In this document: one piece after another, positions 12,926-27,200 of the stretch
Numbering within the stretch: the stretch's first letter is position 1
How the letters are laid out: every line of letters starts with the position of its first letter
Source: Toxotes chatareus
Taxonomy: Eukaryota; Chordata; Actinopteri; Toxotidae
Reading direction: 5' to 3'
NCBI GenBank assembly: GCA_016801885.1
Contig: CM028901.1
Location: 12,767,283 to 12,831,282, forward strand
Length of the DNA: 64,000 nt
The notes under the pieces: model-generated
Told to the model about the DNA's origin: nothing
The model's database searches: none
What the model saw: the letters and a program-made list of their open reading frames with translations, nothing else
Translations under genes and position numbers: made by a program

Positions 12926-13531
12926 CGCCACCCCTCCCTGTGGGACACCATAGGCTAGTTATGTAGTAGATAGTTATGTTTTGGACTTGTCTTCAGACTG
13001 TTTGAGCATGTTTTGGACTGTGGTTATGTTTTATATGCACACAGTATTCCAGATACTGTCTCATTTCCAGCAATATTTATCATTTATACATAACAAGATC
13101 TTGCTTGTCTCTATAATCATGTATCCATAAATAAACATAACCCCAGATTGTCTGCATTGCTCCACTAATGATATAGAATTAAGTTTGTTGCAGCTTCATA
13201 GGAAATTGATTCCAAAACTTGTTCCCACTGACTTATACTGTATCTAATCCTACAACTCTCTTAAGTTGTTTGCATGGCCGTCTTTCTTCAAAACAAAAGT
13301 ATTAACATTTCCATAACAGATTCTGTGTAATCGTCTCTCTGGGCAGGGAGGCTTGGCAAAGGGTATGGGTGTGCATGTAAACATAGCCAGTAAATGTAGC
13401 TACAACAGTTGAGCTAGGAAAGAAGAGATGAAGAGAGAGAGAAACAGAAGAACAGAGTAGGGGAGGACTGGTGATACATTCCCCAGTAGGCTCGTAGTGT
13501 TCTGGCAGTTGATGATTTTGTACCTCTTACT

Positions 13532-13568
13532 ACACACACACACACACACACACAGACACACACACACT
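13532..13568 (+). repeat. (CA)n microsatellite
   Basis: CA dinucleotide run with one GACA interruption. Confidence 0.95.
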
Positions 13569-15782
13569 AGCACAAGAAACTCTGCAGTTCTCTTGCAGAC
13601 ATACAGTGGGTGGGTGTTTTTTGTTGTATCGTCATGGAAACGTTAAAACATTTCAATGTGTTCGGCATGAGTGAACTAAACTATGACTCATTTCAACCCC
13701 TCCCAGAACACCAGTACACCCATACAGTACGGATTCCCCCACCTCACACACACACACACAAAAGTAGTCACAACCTCATCACACCCACAGACATCATGAA
13801 CCATCTCACATCCATAGCTGTGCACCAGGTCAGACCTTTCTGGGGTAAAAGCAAGTTAACTTTTAAATCTTAGGCTGATGAAGACAATCTGAAACGTGAC
13901 CTTAATTTGACACAGTATTTAGTGTAATAAGCAAAATCACTCCACATGTGTTAATTCACTCCTGGCTGAATTAGATCCTTATGATTTTCCATGATGTTTG
14001 CTCTTGAGATACAGCGGGAGGCTTCTGACTAGCACTGACAGTATATGATGTACTTGAGGGATGAAGGCCATTATAGTTGCAGCATGAGAACCATATGTTT
14101 TTAGTAAACTCTGACAGTGATATCCTTAGGTCCTGTGCCAGATTTAGTGCAGGAATCCCAACAGACAGATAATTTGTCTGCTTCAACTCAGGAGCAAAAT
14201 GAAGAAGACTGTAGATGAGGCAGAGCTTGTGAATACGACACTGCATAAGTTAGACAGTATATCATATAAAAGAGAAGGTACGTATGCTTTTATGGTTGAA
14301 AATTACTTTCTACTCTGCCGCTGAAAGAACAGCAGAGGAACATTGTGACTGTGGTAGTAATTGATTTAAATCTCTTCTTGTCTCCCTTTACAACTATTGA
14401 CAAGTGTTGTTGAGCCAGGTGCTTTATGAGGTTTTTAACTGCTTGTTTTTATTGTAGTTATTAAAACTAAAACCAGGAGATATCTTACCTCACCTTACCT
14501 TCAGTGGCATTTCTGTTGGATCTCTGCTTGGATTAAAAATCTTACTCCTATGATGATGTTTTGTTTGTGTTTGGAGCTACACGAGTTTCTTTCAGTTTGG
14601 TTGCTTGTCTACATTCTTTGGGTAGAGATTTTGCAATTATTACAAAATACTGTGATGTTCCATGAGCATATAAACCATGAGTTGAATGAAGGCCCTCGTT
14701 GCTAATTGACAACTTGTATTGTAGACTGTAGTCACAGGTGTGTCTCAGTCTGCTCCCTCAAGGCTTTTGACTCCTCCTCCACCTCCTGTCCTCCTCCTTC
14801 CCCTTCCCTTCCCCAGTGGGTCCCCTCCACATTCAGACCAGATGAGCTAGTCCTACAACACACTTATACACACTGCACCCACCTCTGACAGCTTTCTCCC
14901 CCCACCCACACACCCACACACAGACACACACCCACACAGCCACACACACACACAGACATATACACAGTGATGTCAGCTCATCTCATCCTCACCAAAATGA
15001 GATTTGAATTTAACTTTCAGATTTCAGTGGCAGAGCTTCTGTGTTGACAGTGAGTACAACTGGACCAGAGTTAAAAGTAACTGGCCCCTTGTGACTCGCC
15101 CTACCTGTCGGTCTAATTGTGCATGTGTGTCATTTTTAACAAGGGGTGTCAGGTTTCCACCTGGCTGCATAGTGGCAGGAAAGAGCCGCTCCCATTTATC
15201 TGCAGAAAGAGCTGAACCTCTTCACCTTTGCCAGACCACCTTCTAACTCTGGACTGTGCAGCAGTTTCCCAGGAAACTTTGTCATCAGATTTCCTTTTTA
15301 ATATCTTTTTTTGGGAGGGAAAAAAAATCTACCTGTCCCTTCTGTGGAAACTACACATAAAAAACATGAGGATTGCTGTCTTGTATTGTCTTATAATACT
15401 GATACACTGATCCAAGGTGTGTATTTTTCCTTCCTAGCTGCCATGATGATTTGTGACCCAGGGGTTCCCCTCCTGAGGGAGACAGGGATGACTGCACCTG
15501 ATCCCCGGAAAGGAGGCTAGGAGGAAATACAAAAGGAAAGCCAACGGCATGACAAGAAGCTACTAATGACCTGTGCAGTTCAAGTAAAGGACTCAAAGCT
15601 GAAGCTAAAATACTAAATCCCAGCTGTTTGGAAAGCGAGGAGAAACAAGCAGTGCTGGAATGGAGTGCCTAAGTCCTAACAGCCCTGTGAGAGGTGGGAG
15701 GAGAGGCTGGCTCTCATACAGAGGGAGGGACTGATTGTTCAGAGAGCATGGAGCTTCATTCACTCTGCTAAACACACATATG

Positions 15783-15808
<26 letters not shown>
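15783..15808 (+). repeat. (CA)n microsatellite near the NHSL3 distal promoter
   Basis: An uninterrupted CA run some 80 nt upstream of a candidate 5' UTR splice donor at 15887. Short Cys/Val open frames on the other strand here come from this tract and are not genes. Confidence 0.95.
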
Positions 15809-15809
<1 letters not shown>

Positions 15810-15813
<4 letters not shown>

Positions 15814-15886
15814 ACATGCTCCGCAAGGCTGTTCTCAGGCTGAGAGGAAAAGAGGGGAGCAGAGGAGACGACAGCACGTTCGCTGA
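15810..15886 (+). other. Candidate 5' UTR exon of the distal NHSL3 transcript
   Basis: A strong donor (GA|GTAAGT, GT at 15887-15888) is followed about 670 nt later by a polypyrimidine tract and a CCCAG acceptor, with the next exon starting at 16556. That exon runs into the ATG at 16728. The left boundary (transcription start) is a guess. Only the donor/acceptor pairing supports this entry. Confidence 0.4.
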
Positions 15887-16727
15887 GTAAGTTGTGTACA
15901 TGTTTGACCATTTCCCAGCATATCTTTTACTTGTTAATCTTTGTTAATGTGACAACGTGTAGAGAGACTGTATGTGTTCATCTGCGTTCTGTGTATGTAC
16001 GGTGTATCTTTATAAAGTAACAAGCATGCATTCAGAGTATTTGCCACTGCTAGTTTTAAAGTATTAGGCTTATTTCTCTTCTCTAACTCACCCATACTCA
16101 CTTTTCTGCTGATGTGAACCACATGTCACACGTATATGCACATACACAGGCACAGACACTGCAGTGGTCCAGCTCTCCTCCCTAGGGCTTTTCCTTTACA
16201 AACACAAAAATGAGAGAATAGGAATAGGGAGAGTGGGGGCAGAAATGTGAGGGGAAAACTTTAGTAGGACAGTGTGGGAATGGCTCTTGGTCTCAGTACA
16301 TTGTTAACAATCAGACTGCAATTTTTTTTCTTTTATCTTCACCATTTTTACCTTTTTATTTTGTAATAATCCTCTGTGAGTTTGCCTTATTCCAGCTAAT
16401 CTCCTTATTCTATTTAATCTGCTCTTTTCATATTCTTTTCTGTTCTTGCTTTCTCATGTCACTCTGTCCTTTCTCTAGCTTTCATTTTCAGCCTTTTTTC
16501 TCTCTTTGCATCTCACCCCGTCTCTCTCATTCCTCTGGTCTTATTGTTGTCCCAGGTGGTGACAGACTGGAAAAACAGAGACACTGAGCGTGGCCGAAGA
16601 GGGACAGAGGGGTCCATCAAACCCTGCACAGGAGGGGAGATTTCAGATCTTGATACCTGTTTCCTACAGAAGACACACTGATATAAGTGGAGTTAACGGG
16701 CCTTAGCTCCCAGGACCAACCTCCAGG

Positions 16728-16959
16728 ATGTCCCGGAGGAGGTCTACAGGCGACCTGGTGCCCAGGGACATCACTGAGATCTTAGCCCGGGAGGCGAGGG
16801 CTCAGCGTGGGCAGAGGAAGCCGGGAAGCTCCCTGGGGCAGGCCTTCAGCTGGTTAAAGGGGAGTCGAAGGAAGAAGAGCATCGGCAATGGACTGAACCG
16901 AACGGGTACTGGTGTGACGGATGCCAAACTGGGACTTCAGAACCATGACACTGCAAAAG
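16728..16959 (+). CDS. nhsl3: NHSL3 alternative first coding exon A
   Basis: 77 codons plus one base, from MSRRRSTGDLVPRDI to LQNHDTAK, then a strong donor (AAAAG|GTGAGT). It is very basic, with an RRRS phospho-site-like start and a GSRRKKS cluster. It ends in phase 1, so it fits the shared exon at 41386 directly. The intron between them is about 24.4 kb. Composition and the donor mark it as coding, although no known domain is visible. Confidence 0.85.
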
Positions 16960-17699
16960 GTGAGTGAGTCGTGGGTCGTTATACTACACTAGACCACAGA
17001 ATAATCTGACACCATAAGAAAGACTTTGGAACATTAATTATTTGACCATCAAAGGGTCATTAAAAGTTTAGTGTATGAGCCAGATGGGTTCCTCGTGTGT
17101 AGGTGGAGAGGTAAACAGAGCTAAAAGGCCCACAGAGGAAATTTGTCCCGTGTCTGTTGGATGTTCAAATGTGCAGGTCATTTATTTGCCATACTAACGT
17201 AACTAAGAATATGCCAGTGTTTTTGGCCAAAATATTTATTAAACCAGCTTTTAAAAAGCCTCTTGAAATGTAACAAAAACTTAAGCTGTTTGCCATTTCC
17301 AAACCAGGGATTGTATTTTATTCTTTAGTAAAGATACCAAGCTTTTTGTTTCTACAGTTGCTCTTAAATAAAAAGAAAGGATCATCAACAGAAAATCAGC
17401 CTGATGTCAGTGAGAGTTTCGGTTTCTGTCCCTGATAAGCCGGGGCATACACGTTCTGTCAGGATAGATATTGCTTGTCAGGGTTCGGGTTATTTGAGGA
17501 TCAGACTTCTGAAGCCGTGGTTTGCTTGTTTGGCTGCTCTGCTGTGTAATTCCGTCCTGTTTTGTCTGTCATGGCCACAGACTGTGCGGTCATGATGTTT
17601 CAGAGAAATGTGTTGAAGTTTGGATTAAGATGAAAAGTTAAGAGAGATTTAGTTATGGTTAGGACATCAGTCTGCACATCTATAACCTGGAAATGGTGA

Positions 17700-17734
<35 letters not shown>

Positions 17735-18713
17735 AGACTGACACAGGGGTCTAATCCCCTTTTTCTGTTTACTGATGCGTTTGCTTGGTCGGCAGCACAG
17801 AGATTACCCACAGTCCCCATTTCCTGTTTTTGTTCCACCTCTAAAACCATCCCTTTCTCTCCTGTCATTGTGTGTGTGTTACTGTAGTAACTATCCAACA
17901 ACTCTTGGAAATCCAGATTCACAGTCTTTTCAGACCATTTTTGGCTGGTTTCCTTTGTGGTTTTTGAGCTTGTTCCGCCTAAAAGGGACTTCCACGATCC
18001 CTTATTATGCCTTACTTTGTGGCTTTGTAAAGTCTATGGAGAGCTATGAACACTGGATGGGTAACAGACAGTGACTCCATTTGAAACCAAAGATTAACTA
18101 GTAGTAGGGCTAATAATTGTCCCAGCTGAGGATGTGGTCAAAGGCTGATGGTAAGAATGTGTGGGAACCATATTTTTGGCATTTTGTCTTATTGTCTCTC
18201 CTATTTTAAGACCAAAGACGACCACAGTCAAGTATGTCCAAGGAACAGATCACAGAACATCCAGCTAATCCAGAAGTTACAGCTTCACGAGTGACCTACA
18301 CATAGTGTAAGGATGATGGAGGCTTTTGCTTTACAGTATTTTGGTGTTTGGTGTTTATTGCAAGATAATTGTTTTCTATTTTGTGTTTAAAATCAGGCAA
18401 GTGTATTGTTCTAGCTTGTCTACTGATTATAGGTGGGTCTTACAGTATCTGAAGATGGGTTTACTATCAGTTGAAAGTTTTCTTTTTGAGGAACAGAAAG
18501 TGAAAGGTAGACCCGATGCCCTCTCCTATTTTGTCCTCATTCTCACATATTCCAAAATGCAGAGCCATAGATCACTGACTGGATCCTGTCAAAGTTAACC
18601 TGCTGTCAATATACACAGGAGGTCTGTAGCCTGGAGAGGCCCATCTTACTCTAACAAAAGGAACAATCATGTCCTTAGTGAGAGTGATTTGGTTCAGCTA
18701 GTGCTTTCCATCT

Positions 18714-18765
<52 letters not shown>

Positions 18766-18934
18766 CTTGGATTGTCTTGTTTTGTTTGGCATTTTGTCTC
18801 CTACAGAGAGAGTGAGGAAACCTTTTTTCCCACCAGTAAATAATTAGCACACTGCACCTTTATTTTCTCCTCACTGCTACGGTTCATTCTTCCTGAACCC
18901 GCTGGGTGACTTTACCAACCTGATAAGACAAAGC

Positions 18935-18995
<61 letters not shown>

Positions 18996-19503
18996 AGTCC
19001 CTTTTCCAGATACCTACATATATTCATACACATCCTCAAACTTCCCCTTGTCTAACTCTTTGCCCTATACAACTAAACTGGTTTATGTAGGTTTACACAT
19101 AGGTTTACAAACTGTTAGCACAGGGACGTATGGATTGAAAGTATTGATGAAGCTACTCTGACATTTTCTCCATTTGCAAAACAAAATGATAGTTGTGTTG
19201 TCATAGTTGTGTAGCCTCATGGACCACTGCACCTTTTTATTTAGTTGCCATCAGCTGTACACATCTTTGTCTTGTCCCCTAATGGTTTACTTACATGTTC
19301 CTGTTAACTGTAATGTCTCTGTTGGTGGGTTTACATTGGCTGTGTCATCCCTGCATGACTGGCTCAGATCTGCTCCTCTGTGATCCAGCAGTCAGTGGTT
19401 CAGCGCTGACTGCCAACTATATTTTACAGAGATTCCTCTCTTATAAAAAAAAAAAAAACAGTCTTTGATGTGCTGAATTCCTGGGAGCTGTGTATTAGAG
19501 GAG

Positions 19504-19543
<40 letters not shown>

Positions 19544-22500
19544 TGTGTCAGGGTCTGTTAGCGTGTGTGCATGTGTGGCAGCCTGGATGCCAGATTGGGC
19601 CTAGAGTTATGCGATGAAGAGGAGAGATTACAAGGAATCACAAAGCCCCATTCAGCCTTGAGAGGACTCTTAGGGAACAGTCTCTCAATGCTTTTTTAAT
19701 TAGAGCGACTTCAGAGCACACATTCACAGACACACAAACACAAACACGCACACAAACACGTATCTTTCTCTCACTGCCTCAGGTTTTTGCAGTCCTTGCC
19801 TATTCATTACCACATATTACTGTTTTTGATTTGCTTCTCGGATTGCTTAACATCGCCTATTCAGCACCAGTGTGGGAGTGTTAGTCTTCACTGCTTATTA
19901 TTGTGTAATCAGCTTGTGTTAATAGCGGTGTGTGTGTGCGGACGTCCGCAGTGCCGTGCGTGAGGGCGTGTGACCGAGTGCTACCCTGTATCAGAGGGTA
20001 CCTCTGTGTTTGTGTGTGTCCACGTCATATTGCTGGGCTTAGGGCGGCGCCAACCCAGCGACAGCACTCATTACATCATCTCCACACACACACACACACA
20101 CACAAGGGCGTATAGAGCCCCAGCAACTACCTGCTTTGTCCAGCACAGCCCATCTTCGGCCGGCTGTTTGAGCGCTGAGGTCATTGTGCACAATCCCTGG
20201 GTTTTTCTACATGTGTGAAGCCATGTGTGTCTGTAGAGAACACTTTTTTTTTTTTTTTTTTCTCTTACAGATGCAGGCCTTGTAAATCTGTTTGTTGTGG
20301 GTCCCATACTTTTCCTTGATTTTCTCAGTCTGCATGGGTTTGTGTACGTGTGTGTGCGTGCGTGCGTGTGGCCGCCACATCACAAAACACAGTCCAGGGT
20401 GTGTAGATTCACAAACTATAATGTAGATTACAGACCTGGCAAAGTAATTGAAGAGCAAACATCTCATTACACAGAGAACATTGTATACAACCTTAGCTCT
20501 ATTACAGGCCACAACTCAGGGCTACTTTAATACAGAAGGCACTGAGGGGAGGGCAAAGAAAGGCATGCGGCAAAGAGGGAGGAGTGTGAAAGTTTAATGC
20601 AACCACACAATGTCCCCTGTGAACATCATTCACCACTCACACACACACACTTTGATGAGCGAGGTAATTTTACCTGGGTAAGCAGATACCTCCAAACCCT
20701 CATCCATCACCTCAGACCTAAAGCCATGCCGGTGAGGTAAACGTCTCCCAGGCGACGGCATTGTGAGGAGCATGTTGCTGTGGCAGCAGTACGGTGAGGC
20801 AACAATAGGGTCCGACTGTGATGTCGGAGTGAAACATTAATCGCCTTTCGGGTCATGTTTAATGTGAGGATTTATCATACAGCAGCACGCAGAGATGTGT
20901 TGCAGCAGAGTGACTGAATGAAAATGGAGATACCACTGTGTGAAATTATGTTAATTTTACTGTAGTTCATAGAGCATCATACACACATACCTTTTGGTCA
21001 AGCCCATGCAAACTACACATACTATAGACACACTTACAAAGACTCAGGAGGCGGATACTTAAATAACTTGTGATCAAAATCCAAATCCTTTTTCCAAAGG
21101 TATTGTTTATGGAATAAGAGCTAATGGGTTGTTTTATAGGACATGGAGTTTGTTTGATGTGGCGTGGAGGCAGCTGGAAGACATCAGCGTGGGACTGAGG
21201 GAGTGGGAGTCTGTATACATAGGGATTTACAACTGAGTTACCCTCAAGACTCTGTGTGTGTGTGTGTGTGTGTGTGTGCTCCTGTTACGTAACATGTTGT
21301 AACAGATACACCTGTTGAACACTGTTTACCTGATCCAGCTGTGTTCTCTCTCTTTCTGAATTTTTTTCCTCTGTGAGGAGAAGAATAGACCAGATGATGA
21401 CGAAGCAGCTCAGGAATTCACTCAGTCCTGAGTTTAGTGACATTTAGAGCCGTACATGTTCTGATAAACTTCTGAAAAACATCTTGGAACACTGACTGGT
21501 GTCCCTTTATCTAATGTTTGGTTCTGATTTAAGCTGCAGCTCCACATTATGATTGATCTTCTGGCTGACCTCTTGTGGCCTCACAAACTCTCAAACCCGC
21601 ATATTTATATTTAGCTGGCTGCAGAGTTTCTTCTTGCCATCCCACACCACCATCAGACTCACAGACGTTCACAAAGTCCCCACCCACAGAAAAAGAAAGT
21701 AATTATGTAACAACTTATTGTTTTCACTGTTTATTAATCTGGCGTTTTTTTTCTTGATTTACTGATTAAGTGCATGAAATGGCAAAAAGGAGGACAGAGG
21801 ACACACCACAGAGATTCAGAGTAGAGTGAACTTTATACATTTCCCTGTATTCAGCAGAAAACATGCTGCAGTCCATAAACACAAACAGCACCTGAACAGA
21901 AAAAACTACACTTGTATGACTCATTACTTTCTTCGCCTGTAGATGGCGCACACTGGCATTTTTTACATCTGCATCTGCTTTTCATGCCAGCAGATGGTAG
22001 AGGTTAGACTGAACTGAAACTGCGGTTGGATGTTATTGACCCAGCATGGCTTTGAGTGCTCTGCGTCGATGTCACCGTGAACCCTTAGGTTTATTTTTTA
22101 TTGTGATAGCAGAGCCTTGCCACAAGATGGGAGTGCTTTGCTGATGTTGGCAGATTTATTGAATTTGAGCATTTAACTGTAAAGACTTGCACCAAGATCC
22201 CATCAAGGTCATGTGGGCCACCTTTTCATCTTTTATGAAGAGATGTCCTAATTCAGGACAATCTCAGACATCCCTAGCTTTGGATTCGCACACACCAGTA
22301 AATTTACACTCAAACATTTAGGAAGGTAGATTCCCTAATCCTGTGTTGCGGCCTTGGTAATGGTCACCCTGACAACCGCTTTCCCTGACAACTATACCCT
22401 GACAACGACATTCCTCTACACACCAACGTCCTTTAATGTACGCATGTGCACATACACACAGACGGACTCTTTCTGCTCTCCTCTGAGTTCCCTGCTGCTG

Positions 22501-23774
22501 TCAAATCCTGAAATCTCTCTCAACAATGACACAGGCTTTGATCACACTCATATTTAAATGTATCTAGGGCACGTTTGGCACGTTGCAGTGCAGCTCGTAG
22601 GTGAAGGCAGGGTACAGAGCGCTCGGCACACGCGGGGGCTCACACACTATCTGAGAGCGCTCTCGTAGCTCTGTGGTAGATGAGATAGCCAGCTCGGAGT
22701 ACTCCACCAGCACAAATGTACTGGGTGTGGTTCTGCTGGGGCTGCATTAAGAGGCAACATCTATCTCTGAGCATTTTATTGGAGATCATTTTACACGTTT
22801 CAGTGGGAAGCTTGGATGATACCGCACTCTCGCGTCCTCCTCTGTGTCTCACACAGATACATTCATACACACACTGTCACTGTGAGAATTCACATTCATA
22901 TTTGGGAATTCCCAGTAACAGCGCCTTCTCTTAAGATACTGAATTGATTTCTCTTCTAGAAAAAAAAAAGGGATTATAAATTCTTCGATCAGCAGCATAG
23001 CACTCTCCTCTTCCTCGCTGCCCCCCTCCCTACAGTCTGTAAATCTGCTTTTTATTGGAGGCTCTTTATCTTCCGGCAGTTCTCTATACATCAGGGTGGG
23101 AGGAAACGTGATCAGGGTGACCATGATGAGGAGTGTGTGGTTTCATTTTCTCGCTCCTCGTCATCACTCTCCATTCCCTCTTCCATTTTGTTCTAATATT
23201 GAATTCAGTTTCATGAGATACGGGCAGCGTGCTACGTGCTACATGGTGTTCATATCATTTCTGCTCTTCCATATGTCTCCCTCTGACCTCTTTCTGGGTG
23301 ACTGCTATTGATCCTCAAGCTGTGGTAGTGGTGTCACTGACATTGAGTGATGGCAAAGGTCTTGATATCAGTGTGGGACATATCCTGCCAAGTCATCATG
23401 GTACTCAGGGACTGGAGATGGAGGGAGAGGGAAGGAAACAGAACATGGAATGAGGAATGAGGATGATGTTGAGTTACAGTAAAGATTCAGGGGTTGCTGC
23501 TGTTTTTGTTGCAATCTTACCTTCTTTAGCGATTACATTTTCTTCCTCATGTTTGTCGAATACTGTCTCACTTTACTGTGTTATTGCTCTATTTAAGATG
23601 AATGATGTTACCTCTCTGGAATCCCCCAGCATCTCGCCCATCTGGATCAGCATCTGTATTTCCTCTAAGCATAGCTCCAGTGTTCTCATCTCAAAAGAAG
23701 CTTTTGATCTGTCTGACCATTTGACTGGCATATATATCCTGCTCTTTCTAGTTTTTATCTGTGTGTGTGACTTC

Positions 23775-23811
<37 letters not shown>

Positions 23812-24185
23812 TTGTGAGGAGTTTCAAAAGGTACCCAGGCACCTGTGAAGATCAGTTGAATTACTGAGCATCCCTTTCCTGTTTTCAGTTTCCTCTCTTG
23901 CCTGTATTGCAGTGTTTGTTCCTGCTTCTTGCTGCTCATTCCTGCGCATAAGCACCACTGATGTATACTGCTCTCTTCCCGTTAGCAGCTGTCAGTGAGA
24001 CAGAGGGATCTGTGTTTTCTCAATCAGCACGTTGTGTTGACAGGATCTGTCAGTTGTACTTGGAAAAATGACAACTGATCACTGCTCGCTTAAAGAGAAA
24101 GTGAGGGGAGGTACACACCTGATGTGTGCCGTTAACCGTTAGGGAACGCTGTGTGAAGCATTTGATGAGTTATGTGGTGATGAAG

Positions 24186-24236
<51 letters not shown>

Positions 24237-27200
24237 TGTTTGTGTTTGTGTTGTTTTTCCCCCTTTCAGAGACTGAAAATGCTCAGCTGGGTGAGTGCTC
24301 AGCTTGGGAGCACAGCGATCACAGAGGCAGAGAGTGGGAGGGGCACTTGTACACACACACACACACACACAATTACACACATACATGCATACACACTCTT
24401 GGTAGTGAGCTTGTCAGTGCTGGATGCTGCCGTTGCTTCAACAGCTGGATGTACATGATCAGAAGTGTATCAGCTCGGAGAATTGGACTGATTGGAGTGT
24501 TTGTGTAACATTTTTGTGTTCTGGATCTGTGTCTGTGGCAGCACTACAGCTGGAGTGTATTTGCTTTGTAGAGGAATGGTGTCAGTGGGTCTTTAGCACG
24601 CCTACACTATGCCAAGGTGTGTACAGCAGGACTGAATCAGCAGGAATGATTTGACCACAGGGATTAAGGAGCGCATTATTGACTTTGACTCAGGGTGTGT
24701 TTTCCTGCTGAGGGACTGTGGGAAGATTTTGAGAGAAGGAATATAGACGTAATGTTACAGGACGACAAGATGATAGACCCCCTTTAGGGGCTTCATGACT
24801 GCCCCAGAATGGGGAACAGCATCCAGAAGAAGAAGAAGATAGAGACGGAGAAAAACTTCTCTGCGCCGCCGTCCCCGAAACCCGTCCAGGAAAAACCAAA
24901 AGGCTTCTGGCTCTTTGGACGTCCGGACAAACTGAAGACAGGTAAGAGGAGTGCAGGATGCCTGGAGAGGATGTGTGGATCCCCGTCGTATTAAATGTTC
25001 ATTTATAGTCCTGCGCTTGAAAGACAGAGTGTCCAGGGAGGAGAATTTTATTGTTCTTTGTAAAATCTGACTTGTTTTGTCAGGAGTTTGAGAGGGGATT
25101 AGCCCGGAGCTGACTTATGTAGTTGGCTGTTCATGCCCGTGTGTGTGCATGTGAATTAGTTCCTACAGTAAGCTTTTTAGATGCAGAGTGACAATATTCC
25201 CATGCTGACTTTACCTTAGTCAGCTTCAAGGCTTCCTGCTTATTGCACAACTGTGCAGAAGAGGGTTTTGTGTGTGTGTGTGTGTGGGGGGGGGGGTATG
25301 AGAGTTTTTTTTCTTGTTTTTGTTCTGGTGATTTGTTTCTCCTGCGGGCAGATGAGTAGGGTAATTGAAGACAGACTCTGAATTTTCCTTTTTCGTAGCC
25401 CTTTTCCCCCCAAACCTCCATCCACATAAATCCCACTGTGTGAGTGTGTGTGACAGTGAGAGATCCTGTGGTTAAGGGTGGGTATTATTTTATGATTCCA
25501 TGAGCTGTGATTGCCAGACCACTATACCTGCAGTGGTAAACAGAGCTTAGCCTGTCCCACGCTGATCATTGTCTCCGTTAACAGTCCCTGAAGCAACAAA
25601 AACCACCGGAATAACAGGTTTAACACAAGCTCACAAAGACACAGACAGATTGTCAGATAATGTTCTGCCACTGAGATTTGTCTTTCACAAGTCTGCTGTT
25701 GATATTTTCTTTTTCTGAGGTGTTTCCTCCCCGCACTCAGGACTACCTGTATTCTTCTTTTTGTTACTGTGTATCTTAGATAATTTTACCCCATCTCTCT
25801 TTTGCGGCTTCAGTTTATGGACAATAAAGTGAACGCTGAGTTTGTAATATTCTAGATCCGGGTTCAAAAATGTTTATGTTCATGCTCTTTGCATCTAATG
25901 AATTGGTCTACGTTTCTGTTTCATTTTTAGTGTGACTTTGCTTGGTGCTTTGGCAAACACTGGCACCTGCGTTAGTAATATGCACTCAGAACAGGGCACA
26001 ATTGAAAATGACGCACAAACATCTGCACATGGTTTAATTTTGACTTTACATTCTTTTAAGCTCTCTTAGGCAAAAATAATGTACCAAGTCAAAAACGCTG
26101 AGTCAGTGCTGCACAATTTTGAAAAAAATAAGTTCACAATATGTAAAACAAAAGTATTTGTTTGCTTCAAGCTGAGATTTTTAAAGAAATTTGCATAAAT
26201 TAATAGCATGTGTGTAAATAACTGTAAAGACTTTTGATAAACAGTTGCTGATGGAGCAGTTTGTCCACCACTAACCTGCCTGACATCTGCGCTGCCTCTT
26301 TCGTTAGACGGCTGTCATGGTTACATGGCCATTAGTTGGAGTCGGTGCATTAGAATAGTAGCAAATGCATTTATCTGCCCGTGTCATTAGACAGCATGAA
26401 ATATGACCGACATTAGCTGGAACCAAACAGCAATAACGCTCCGACCAAGATTAATCAATTCGTGTAAGACTTGTTTTTCTCGCAGCTGTGTGTTCTGATG
26501 TGCTTTAGACTTTCACTTTCATACTGAAGCTCATATTTTACAAAAAAACAAAACATTATTATTGTTTTGATAGTTTATCTCATGTTTCACCAATGTGGCT
26601 GAAATTGGTTCCTAATGCTACTGGTTTCCATGGAAACAATTGACTGCTCCGAACCCTGAACCCTGTGTGTTAATGGTATGGTGGTATATCAGCCATCAGT
26701 AAAGGAGCCTCGCTCATCACAACACGAGGATTTCATTTGTGTGTGTCATTGTGAGTATACAAAAAAAATGGACTGTACTCATAGTAGATGATCGTGCATG
26801 TGTACAATTTCGTCTTGATTTGATTTTCCCTCAGGGTGGTCGATGTCTGTGTGGGCGTGTGTGGTCGTTGTCTTCTGTTCTCTCCTGCGTTCACCGACTC
26901 ATTCATGGAAAGTTTATTCAGAAACCCGGGGTGTGAATGCATTCCTACATTCCAGCCCATTTCCTTACGCATGGGCACCCATCCACCACACAAACACACA
27001 ACTTCTTTGAGCGTGTTGAAATGAGGCTCAGTTCTTTTTTTCTTTTTCTTTTTCTTTTTAAAGATGATTGTAGTTGCTTCTTTCTACACAAAATACCAAA
27101 ATAAAACCAGATTGAGCAAGAGAGAGGGGGGAAAGAACGCATTGCGTTGCCTGTCTTTGCACATATATTCTGGTTGCTGCCATTTTTCTGCAATACTCCT

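Larger units (their letters stand above)
3482..15700. other. Intergenic region between sync and NHSL3
   Basis: About 12 kb with no ORF that shows splice sites together with protein-like composition. It holds two copies of a dispersed fish repeat (about 8895-9245 and 12765-12925), a (GGAT)n run at 9949-9975, CA tracts, and an A-rich tail-like stretch at 5085-5116. The 5' non-coding exon(s) and promoter of sync probably lie in the left part, but I could not place them. No tRNA, rRNA or recognisable microRNA hairpin was seen. Confidence 0.6.

Noticed and set aside
24132..24508. Open frames of Cys-Val and Thr-His repeats
   Set aside because: They are translations of the (GT)n/(CA)n tracts. The same holds for frames at 15.6-15.9, 17.7, 20.0-20.5, 23.6-23.9 and 28.0-28.2 kb.
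24809..24830. N-myristoylation of NHSL3 isoform B
   Set aside because: Gly2 and a basic stretch are present, but residue 6 is Gln rather than a small residue, so the standard motif is not met. Kept only as a remark.
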